NCBI GenBank assembly: GCA_025966215.1
Contig: JAOPVM010000307.1
Span: forward strand, 1-5,104
Length of the DNA stretch: 5,104 nt
DNA from: Klenkia sp.
GTDB taxonomy: Bacteria > Actinomycetota > Actinomycetes > Mycobacteriales > Geodermatophilaceae
Reading direction: 5' to 3'
The position numbers were made by a program, and so were the translations under genes. Positions 1-5,104 of the stretch are shown piece after piece. The notes below the pieces were generated by a model. It saw nothing but the letters and a program-made list of their open reading frames with translations. It was not told the origin of the DNA and did no database searches. The number at the start of each line of letters is the position of its first letter. Position 1 is the stretch's first letter.

Positions 1-988
1 GTTCCCGTGGGCCCGCCGCGGCCAGCAGCGCCGCGGCGAAGCCGGCCGGGTCGGTGGCGAACGCGGCCGCGCCGCCGAACACCTCGCGCAGCACCGGCAG
101 GTCCCGGGTCACCAGCGGCACCCCGGCCGCGAGCGCCTCCATCGCGGCCAGCCCGAACCCCTCCTTCGTGGAGGGGAAGGCGAACACCTCGGCGCCGGCC
201 ACCAGGGTGGGCAGCTCGTCGTCGGCGACCGGCCCCAGGACCACGGGGCGGACGCCGAGCTCGGCCGCCCGGGCCTCGACGTCGGCCCGGTAGGCACGGT
301 GGTCGAACAGGGTCTCCCCGCCGGCCACCACCAGCTCGAGATCGGGCCGCTCCCGCTGCACCAGCGCCATCGCCTCGACCAGGTCACGGCTGCCCTTGCG
401 TGGCTCGATCCCGCCGACCGCCAGCACGTAGCCGCCGAGCCGGTCCCGCCAGCGGCGCCGTCCGGCGTCCCCGTCGGGCCCGGCGGCGACGGCGAACCGG
501 GCGCCGTCCACGCCGTTGGGGATGACGGTGGCGATCCGGCCCCAGCCGGCGGCCACCTCGGCAGCGACCGCGGCGGAGACGCAGACCAGGGCCTGTGGGG
601 TGACGATCGCGCGCTCGTGGCAGGCGGCCAGCTCCGGGGTGGTGAAGACGTCGAGGTGGTGCACGGTGCGCAGGCAGTCCGGGACGGCGTTGGCCGAGAT
701 GCAGTCCTGGGCGTGCACCACGTCGTAGCCGCCGTCGAAGGCGGCCCCCAGCACGGCGATGGAGCGCACGATGCGGGCGCCGACGTCCTCACCCGGCCGG
801 TCGGGGAACGGCACCAGCCGCAGCGTCACCCGGGGGTCGACGGAGCGGAAGAAGGCACCGTCGCCACCGCGGCCGAGCGCCCACACGTGCACGTCGTGCC
901 CGGCCCGGGCCATCGCCTCGGCCAGCGCCAGGGTGTGCACGACCCCGCCGCGCGGCTTGGTCGAGTAGGTGAGCAGGGCGATCGTCAC
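1..988 (-). CDS. GT4-type glycosyltransferase, MSMEG_0565-like (3' end outside window)
   Basis: This is probably a cytoplasmic retaining glycosyltransferase of the GT-B fold that transfers a sugar from a nucleotide-sugar donor; the acceptor is unknown. The reading frame is open from a GTG at 988 to the window edge, giving 329 residues with no stop; family members are usually somewhat longer, so a short C-terminal part is missing. The N-terminal Rossmann half begins VTIALLTYSTKPRGG, with the glycine loop at residues 14-15. A segment HAQDCISANA is followed by RTVHHLDVFT, which I recall as typical of the MSMEG_0565 family. The C-terminal donor-binding half has GGIEPRKG (K198) and the GT4 E-x7-E motif EGFGLAAME (E276 and E284). 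The start overlaps the stop of the preceding gene by four bases (GTGA), and a GGAGG lies 7 nt upstream, which supports this GTG. It is the last gene visible in the operon and may glycosylate the product of the upstream enzymes (inference). Fold and class are certain; substrate is unknown. Confidence 0.9.
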   Translation of the reverse strand, partial: MTIALLTYSTKPRGGVVHTLALAEAMARAGHDVHVWALGRGGDGAFFRSVDPRVTLRLVPFPDRPGEDVGARIVRSIAVLGAAFDGGYDVVHAQDCISANAVPDCLRTVHHLDVFTTPELAACHERAIVTPQALVCVSAAVAAEVAAGWGRIATVIPNGVDGARFAVAAGPDGDAGRRRWRDRLGGYVLAVGGIEPRKGSRDLVEAMALVQRERPDLELVVAGGETLFDHRAYRADVEARAAELGVRPVVLGPVADDELPTLVAGAEVFAFPSTKEGFGLAAMEALAAGVPLVTRDLPVLREVFGGAAAFATDPAGFAAALLAAAGPRE

Positions 989-1800
989 CGGTACGCCTCC
1001 GGACGGCGTTCGCGCAGGTGGGAGAGGTTCAGGCGGGACCGGCCGACCTCGGCGGCGACGTCGAGGTCGGCGAGGGCGAGCCCGGCCTTGGCCCAGGTGC
1101 GGGCCAGCACGTCGCCGCCGGGCCCGACCACCTTGGACTGGCCCAGGAAGCGCAGCCGGCCCATCGTGCCCGTCTGGTTGGCCGAGACCACGACCACCTG
1201 GTTCTCCGCGGCGCGGGCGCAGTCGTAGAGGTCGAAGAGCCGGGACTGCCGGTCCTGGGCCAGCCGTGGGGCCCGGTCGGTGAGCGAGGCCGGCCAGGCG
1301 GACAGGCACGCCAGCAGCTGGGCGCCGTCCCCGGCGAGGGTGCGGGCCGCCTCGGGGAAGGTCTTGTCGTAGTCGACGAGCATGCCCAGCCGGCCGACCG
1401 GGCTGTCGAAGGCGGTGAAGGCGTCGCCGGCGGCGTAGGCGGCCACCTCGCCCACCGGCTGGTGCACCTTGCGGTGCCGGCCGAGCACGCCGTCCCCGGT
1501 CAGGCAGACGGCGCTGTTGAAGAACCGGCCGGCGTCGGACTCCCGCCAGGACAGGCAGACCACCGTGGGCCCGGCCGCGGCGGCGAGCCGGTCGAACACC
1601 GGGTGGTCGGCGGGGAACGCCGGCGGCATCCCGGTGGCGCCCACCGCGCCGAAGCCGCCGAGGTACCCGCCGATCGTCGCGTCCGGGAACACCACCAGGT
1701 CCACGCCGCGGGCCCGCGCATCGGCGGTGATCGCCTCGATCTTGGTCAGGCAGGCATCGACGTCCCGGCCGAAGTGCGCCGAGACCGCAGCGATCCTCAC
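985..1800 (-). CDS. Nitrilase-superfamily paralogue lacking catalytic Cys and Glu (likely pseudoenzyme)
   Basis: A 271-residue carbon-nitrogen hydrolase-fold protein, close in length to active family members and collinear with the nitrilase at 3122-3979; roughly half the residues look identical by eye. Conserved parts include the ADARARGV helix, HRKVHQP with the catalytic-type Lys (K111), GE at E118, the region around FPEAARTL, the AENQ...SANQTGT segment and the C-terminal HLRERRPEAY. Two of the three catalytic positions differ. The first acid is Asp (D40, codon at 1683-1681, in VVFPDATIGGYL) instead of Glu. The nucleophile is Asp (D143, codon at 1374-1372, in GMLVDYDK) instead of Cys. Normal nitrilase thioester chemistry should therefore be impossible. 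The frame is intact and the fold motifs are kept, so it does not look like a decaying pseudogene; a structural or regulatory partner of the active paralogue, or a protein with other chemistry, is more plausible (inference). The GTG start overlaps the preceding stop as GTGA. No Shine-Dalgarno is evident, so translation probably depends on coupling. Confidence 0.9.
   Translation of the reverse strand: MRIAAVSAHFGRDVDACLTKIEAITADARARGVDLVVFPDATIGGYLGGFGAVGATGMPPAFPADHPVFDRLAAAAGPTVVCLSWRESDAGRFFNSAVCLTGDGVLGRHRKVHQPVGEVAAYAAGDAFTAFDSPVGRLGMLVDYDKTFPEAARTLAGDGAQLLACLSAWPASLTDRAPRLAQDRQSRLFDLYDCARAAENQVVVVSANQTGTMGRLRFLGQSKVVGPGGDVLARTWAKAGLALADLDVAAEVGRSRLNLSHLRERRPEAYR
996..1000 (-). promoter_or_regulatory. 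Shine-Dalgarno of the glycosyltransferase gene
   Basis: On the minus strand this reads GGAGG, 7 nt before the GTG at 988-986. It lies inside the 3' end of the upstream nitrilase-like gene. It is the strongest ribosome binding site in the window, and it fixes the start of the glycosyltransferase at the GTGA overlap. Confidence 0.75.
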
Positions 1801-3125
1801 GCCATGCGGGAGGCCGACGACGCCGCAGCCGCCGCCAGCGTCGGACCCAGCCCGGTGGGCGAGCCTGCGGTGCTGAGCTCGGTGATCCGGTCGGCCACGT
1901 ACTCGGCGTCCCGGGCGATGCCGCTGAACCGCCCCGACCCCCAGGTGTGCAGCCACGGCAGACCCAGCACGAACAGCCCCGGAGCGGCGGTGACTCCCCG
2001 GTGGTGGGTCGGGTAGCCGCGGCCGTCGAACACCGGCACCTGCACCCACGACCAGTCGGCGCGGAACCCGATCGCCCAGACCACGCTGGTGATCCGGTCG
2101 ACGTCGAGGGCGACCGGGTCCTCCGCCGGCGCCCAGACCGGCACGTACCGGGGCTCGGTCGGGGCGTCGATGCCGGCGGCGGCGATGTGCCGGTCGATGA
2201 CGTCCTTGGCCGAGTCGTCCACGGCGTCGGCGTGGTCCAGGTGCGCGGTGAGGTCCGGGCGGAAGGTCAGCGCGCCGTCGACCAGCCCGGTGAGCGTGCC
2301 GTAGAGCTGCATGCCCTGGGCGGCGAAGGTGCGCAGGTCGATGTCGCGGCCGCCGTCCCGGCCGGTGACGTAGTGGTTGGTGCCGACCCGGGCGGCCTCG
2401 CCGTCGCGGTGCTGCTCGACGGGCATGTCGTAGTGCCCGAGGTCGTGCAGCCAGGCGACGACATCGCGGCCGCGGTACCGGCGGGCGATCCGCGGGGCGC
2501 TGCCGACGGCGAGGTGCACGCGCCGTCCGGCCAGGTGCAGGTCCTCGGCGATCTGTGCGCCGGACTGCCCGGTGCCGACCACCAGGACGTCGCCTGCGGG
2601 CAGCTGGTCGGGGTTCTTGTACTGCTGGGAGTGCAGCTGGGTGACGGTCGCGGGCAGCGCCGTGGCGTACGGGGGGACGACGGGCAGGTGGTAGCCGCCG
2701 ACGGCGAGCACGACCTGGTCGGCGTGCAGCTCTCCCGCGCTGGTCTGCAGCGTGTAGCCGCCGGTGGGCGCCGGGGACAGCCGGGTGACGGCGACGCCCT
2801 CGTGCACCGGGGGGCCGAAGGACGCCGCGTAGGACCGGACGTAGTCCACGATCTCGTCGCGCAGCATGAAGCCGTCGGGATCGTCACCGGCGTAGGGCCA
2901 GCCCGGCAGCTGGCACTGCCAGTTGGGTGTGACCAGGCAGAACGTGTCCCAGCGCGCGTCGACCCACTCGTGGGCGACGGTCTCCCGCTCCAGGACGACG
3001 TGCTCGATCCCGCGGTGCACCAGGTGCCAGGAGACCGACAGCCCGGCCTGCCCGCCACCGACGACGGCGACCGGCACGTGGGTGGGCAGCCCGGTGCGGG
3101 CGGGCGCGTTCTCGGTCAGCGTCAC
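1797..3125 (-). CDS. Flavin-dependent oxidoreductase, MSMEG_0569-like
   Basis: A 442-residue soluble FAD- and NAD(P)H-dependent oxidoreductase related to flavin-containing and Baeyer-Villiger-type monooxygenases. The FAD-binding Rossmann motif VVGGGQAG is at residues 21-28, after a short N-terminal extension. WDTFCLVTPNWQ (59-70) resembles the substrate/FAD-side segment of that class. A second dinucleotide fold carries VVGTGQSG (182-189), expected to bind NAD(P)H, and VLAVGGYHLP (139-148) fits the linker ahead of it. Near the C terminus, WAIGFRADW and GLFVLGLPWLHTWGSGRFSG close the FAD domain. I recall the DDPDGFMLRDEIVDYV stretch (81-96) as characteristic of the MSMEG_0569 family. The tail is Ala/Ser rich (ending ASSASRMA). 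The start is the GTG in the GTGA overlap with the nitrilase gene at 3122; a G-rich run (3137-3133) 7 nt upstream could act as a weak ribosome binding site. An in-frame extension upstream to 3344 exists but would run through the upstream nitrilase gene and is rejected. It probably oxidises a nitrogenous intermediate of the cluster's pathway (inference); substrate unknown. Confidence 0.9.
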   Translation of the reverse strand: MTLTENAPARTGLPTHVPVAVVGGGQAGLSVSWHLVHRGIEHVVLERETVAHEWVDARWDTFCLVTPNWQCQLPGWPYAGDDPDGFMLRDEIVDYVRSYAASFGPPVHEGVAVTRLSPAPTGGYTLQTSAGELHADQVVLAVGGYHLPVVPPYATALPATVTQLHSQQYKNPDQLPAGDVLVVGTGQSGAQIAEDLHLAGRRVHLAVGSAPRIARRYRGRDVVAWLHDLGHYDMPVEQHRDGEAARVGTNHYVTGRDGGRDIDLRTFAAQGMQLYGTLTGLVDGALTFRPDLTAHLDHADAVDDSAKDVIDRHIAAAGIDAPTEPRYVPVWAPAEDPVALDVDRITSVVWAIGFRADWSWVQVPVFDGRGYPTHHRGVTAAPGLFVLGLPWLHTWGSGRFSGIARDAEYVADRITELSTAGSPTGLGPTLAAAAASSASRMA

Positions 3126-3979
3126 GCCACCGCCCCCACGCCGTAGGTGTCGGGACGACGGTCCCGCAGGTGCCCCATCGACCGGCGGGCGCCCTCCAGC
3201 GCGGCACCGACGTCCACGCTGGCCACCGCCGTGCCCGGGGCGACCCCGGTGGTCGCCAGCACGTCGCCCCCCGGGCCGACGACCTTCGCGCTGCAGACGA
3301 AGCGCAGCGAGCCGAAGGTGCCCGACTGGTTCGCCGACACCCACACGATCTGGTTCTCCAGCGCCCGGGCCTGGTCGAAGAGGTCGAACCGGCGGGTCCA
3401 GCGGTCCTCGGCGAGGTCGGCGACCGCACCGGTGCGCGACCCCGGCCAGGCCGACATGCAGACCACGATCTCGGCACCGTCCACGGCCAGCGTGCGGGCC
3501 GCCTCCGGGAAGGCCTTGTCGTAACAGATCATCATCCCGATCCGGCCCACGGGGGTGTCGAAGGCGCGGAAGCCGTCGCCGGCGGCATAGCTGTTGGACT
3601 CTCCCAGCGGCTGGTGCACCTTGCGGTGCACGCCCAGCACGCCGTCGCCGGTCACCGCGACCGCGGTGTTGTACCGCTCGGTGCCGTCGGACTCGCAGAA
3701 CCCGGCGGTCACCACCATGTCCCCGGCGATCCGGGCCAACCGGGCGACCTCGGGACCGCCGACGTCCAGCGCCGGCGGCAGGGCGTGCTCGGGCAGCACC
3801 TCGGCGACCCCGTGGTCACCGAGGGAGGCCAGGTAGCCCCCGAGGGTGGCCTCGGGCAGGGCCAGCAGCTGCACGCCCCGGGCGCGCGCGTCGGCGACGA
3901 GGAGCTCGATCCGGGCGAAGGTCTCGCCGAGGTCCCGCCCGAAGGGGGCGGCTACCGCAGCGACCGTGGTGGTGGCCAT
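3122..3979 (-). CDS. Nitrilase-superfamily carbon-nitrogen hydrolase, catalytic triad intact
   Basis: A 285-residue cytoplasmic carbon-nitrogen hydrolase. This superfamily cleaves nitriles, amides or carbamoyl groups through a Glu-Lys-Cys centre. All three residues are visible: E43 in ALPEATLGGYL, K120 in GVHRKVHQP, and nucleophile C152 in GMMICYDKAFPEAA (codon TGT at 3526-3524). The auxiliary glutamate E127 (HQPLGES) is also present. The C-terminal half has the usual AWPGSR, ALENQ and SANQSGT segments. The sequence alone does not separate nitrilase from amidase activity; its place in a Nit1C-type cluster makes a small nitrile or amide a reasonable substrate (inference). The ATG at 3979 is supported by GGAG 7 nt upstream, and it lies one base after the stop of the GNAT/AIR-synthase-like gene (TGACATG). 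Its own stop overlaps the oxidoreductase start. The inactive-looking paralogue at 985-1800 probably arose from duplication of the same ancestor, and the two could form mixed oligomers, since nitrilase-fold proteins commonly oligomerise. Confidence 0.93.
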   Translation of the reverse strand: MATTTVAAVAAPFGRDLGETFARIELLVADARARGVQLLALPEATLGGYLASLGDHGVAEVLPEHALPPALDVGGPEVARLARIAGDMVVTAGFCESDGTERYNTAVAVTGDGVLGVHRKVHQPLGESNSYAAGDGFRAFDTPVGRIGMMICYDKAFPEAARTLAVDGAEIVVCMSAWPGSRTGAVADLAEDRWTRRFDLFDQARALENQIVWVSANQSGTFGSLRFVCSAKVVGPGGDVLATTGVAPGTAVASVDVGAALEGARRSMGHLRDRRPDTYGVGAVA

Positions 3980-3980
3980 G

Positions 3981-5104
3981 TCAGTTCTCCGTGGGGTGGG
4001 AGGCGCCCAGACCGGTCACCGGACCGGTCAGGGCAGGGGTGGTGGAGCCGTCGGGCCAGCGCAGCCGGACGCCGGACCCGGGAACGAGCTCGCCGCAGGT
4101 GGCGGTGGTCGCCGGACCCGCCGGGGCGACGGCGCGGTCGGCGTCGTCAGTGGTCAGGAAGGCCGAGCCGGGGAAGCAGGTGAACCAGTCCCCGACCGTG
4201 GCGCACGAGGGGCGGGGGACGGCGGCGACGTCGAGCACCGCCCCGCAGCCGCTGGCCTCGGCGAGCATCCCGAGGGTGCCGACCAGCCCGGCCATCGACA
4301 CGTCCTTCGCCGCGGCCGGGGCGGTACGGGCGACGAGGGAGCCCATCAGCTGCAGCTCCGCCGTGGTCCGGCCGGTGGTGGAGTCCCACTGGCGGCCGGT
4401 CGCGCCGCGGCGCCAGCCCCCGCCGAGGTCGGCGGTGAGCCGCACGCGCTGGCCCGGCCGGCCGCCGGAGCCGGGGACCGGCCGGTCGGTGCGGCCCAGC
4501 GCGGTCACGCTCAACGCGGCGGGCACGCCGAGCTGGGTGTGTCCGCCGAGCACCGGCACGCCCCAGGCCTGCGACCCGGCCCGGAGCCCCGCCACGACCC
4601 GGGCCGCGAAGGAGGCGTCCCGGGCGCCGATCGAGTCCAGCAGCCCGAGCGGGACGGCGCCCATCGCGGACAGGTCGTTGACGTTGACCAGCACCCCGCA
4701 CCAGCCGGCCCACTCCGGATCCCGCTCGACCATCGAGGGCAGGATCGCGTCGCACGCGGCGACCACGTCGGTGCCGGGCACGGGGGCGCCGTCGTCGCCG
4801 ACGAACCCCGCGCCACCCAGCTGGAACCCGGCGAGCAGGCCGCCGAGCGGGGACTTCGTCGCCCGGGCCAGCGCCGCCAGTCGGCCGATCGGCCAGGTCA
4901 TGGCGGTGTGCGGACGGCCGGCCAGCTGCGCCGGGCCGACGGTCTGCCAGCCGAGCCGGGTGAACAGCCCGGCGTACCTGTCCTGCACGGTGGCGTCGAA
5001 GCGCAGCGCACCGGCCTGCTCGGCGCGGGCGCAGGCCGCGGCGACCAGCGCCGGGCCGACCCCGGGCGGGCCGTCCGGGGCCACCACGAGCCGCGAGCCG
5101 GTCC
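3981..5104 (-). CDS. GNAT domain fused to AIR-synthase/PurM-like domain, MSMEG_0567-like (5' end outside window)
   Basis: The frame is open to the window edge, so the true start lies beyond 5104; 373 residues are visible. The GTG codons near 5087 sit inside the first domain and are not credible starts. Visible residues 1-75 are the C-terminal part of a GNAT-type N-acetyltransferase: LVVAPDGPPGVGPALV, then a helix, RFDATVQ, LFTRLGW and GRPHTAM. After a short linker (KSPLGGLL) comes a domain related to PurM/ThiL/SelD/HypE ATP-binding proteins. It has GDDGAPV (starting at about 102, like the GDD of ThiL), VNVNDLSAMGAVPLG (from about 139), GGHTQLGV, and KDVSMAGLVGTLGMLAEASG, the classic late AIR-synthase signature. 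This domain class activates a substrate with ATP. The fusion matches, from memory, MSMEG_0567, where the two domains that are separate in cyanobacteria (sll0786/sll0787 region) are joined. The GNAT CoA-loop has G where R or Q usually stands (GPPGVG). The stop is one base before the nitrilase ATG, so they are cotranscribed. Substrate unknown. Confidence 0.88.
   Translation of the reverse strand, partial: TGSRLVVAPDGPPGVGPALVAAACARAEQAGALRFDATVQDRYAGLFTRLGWQTVGPAQLAGRPHTAMTWPIGRLAALARATKSPLGGLLAGFQLGGAGFVGDDGAPVPGTDVVAACDAILPSMVERDPEWAGWCGVLVNVNDLSAMGAVPLGLLDSIGARDASFAARVVAGLRAGSQAWGVPVLGGHTQLGVPAALSVTALGRTDRPVPGSGGRPGQRVRLTADLGGGWRRGATGRQWDSTTGRTTAELQLMGSLVARTAPAAAKDVSMAGLVGTLGMLAEASGCGAVLDVAAVPRPSCATVGDWFTCFPGSAFLTTDDADRAVAPAGPATTATCGELVPGSGVRLRWPDGSTTPALTGPVTGLGASHPTEN
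3987..3990 (-). promoter_or_regulatory. Shine-Dalgarno of the active nitrilase gene
   Basis: GGAG (continuing as GGAGAA) on the minus strand, 7 nt before the ATG at 3979. It sits within the last codons of the upstream gene and supports this ATG as the start. Confidence 0.7.

Noticed and set aside
109..792. Minus-strand open frame of 227 codons inside the glycosyltransferase gene
   Set aside because: It is in a different frame from the glycosyltransferase, and its translation is Pro/Ser/Arg-rich without motifs. The true frame runs from 988 to the window edge with GT4 motifs.
985..1005. Partly symmetrical GC-rich sequence around the nitrilase/glycosyltransferase junction as a terminator
   Set aside because: The symmetry is short, no T-run follows, and it lies within coding sequence at a four-base overlap with a good ribosome binding site.
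985..1800. Degenerate nitrilase as a decaying pseudogene
   Set aside because: There is no frameshift or internal stop, the length is normal, the fold motifs are conserved, and the overlaps with both neighbours are precise. This fits a maintained protein better than decay.
1801..2049. Upstream extension of the degenerate nitrilase to a start at 2049
   Set aside because: The extension lies wholly inside the flavoprotein gene, reads as Arg/Gly-rich non-homologous sequence, and has no counterpart in the paralogue. The GTG at 1800 aligns with the paralogue's N terminus.
1947..3146. Long plus-strand open frame of 399 codons opposite the flavoprotein gene
   Set aside because: It is antisense to a gene with clear FAD and NAD(P)H motifs. 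Its translation is low-complexity Val/Gly/Asp/Arg-rich, as expected from the complementary strand of very GC-rich coding DNA.
3170..4183. Plus-strand open frame of 337 codons across the nitrilase and the end of the AIR-synthase-like gene
   Set aside because: It has no recognisable domain and a biased Arg/Gly/His composition, and it overlaps two well-supported genes on the other strand. It is a GC-driven shadow.

Overview
The window is a very GC-rich, gap-free stretch of genome with all genes on the minus strand. G or C fills nearly every third codon position and several starts are GTG. This points to a high-GC actinobacterium; genus cannot be read from the sequence. No RNA gene, mobile element, repeat array or long intergenic gap is visible.

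Read in transcription order (high to low coordinate), five genes follow each other. (1) 5104-3981: the end of a GNAT acetyltransferase-like domain fused to an AIR-synthase/PurM-like domain, cut at its 5' end by the window. (2) 3979-3122: a nitrilase-superfamily enzyme with its Glu-Lys-Cys triad intact. (3) 3125-1797: a two-dinucleotide-fold flavoprotein oxidoreductase. (4) 1800-985: a second nitrilase-fold protein, clearly paralogous to gene 2, in which the catalytic Cys and Glu are both Asp. (5) 988-1: a family-4-type glycosyltransferase, cut at its 3' end. Gene 2 starts one base after gene 1 stops. Genes 2/3, 3/4 and 4/5 each share the same four-base GTGA stop/start overlap, so this is almost certainly one operon with translational coupling.

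The gene set matches, from memory of protein families, the conserved cluster known from Mycobacterium smegmatis MSMEG_0565-0572 and cyanobacterial sll0784-sll0787, often called the Nit1C-type nitrilase cluster. Its usual other members (a radical SAM protein and small nitrogen-starvation-response proteins) are not in this window and would be expected upstream, beyond position 5104. In a Pseudomonas strain a cluster of this type has been linked to growth on cyanide as nitrogen source; I know of no firmly established metabolite for the actinobacterial version. The enzyme set (acyl transfer or ATP-dependent activation, C-N hydrolysis, flavin-dependent oxidation, glycosylation) suggests either synthesis or breakdown of a small nitrogenous, possibly nitrile-containing metabolite, but that is inference.

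The most notable observation is the second nitrilase paralogue. Its fold signatures are well preserved, but two of the three catalytic residues, including the nucleophile, are replaced. It therefore looks like a maintained pseudoenzyme, or an enzyme with changed chemistry, encoded beside its catalytically complete sister.
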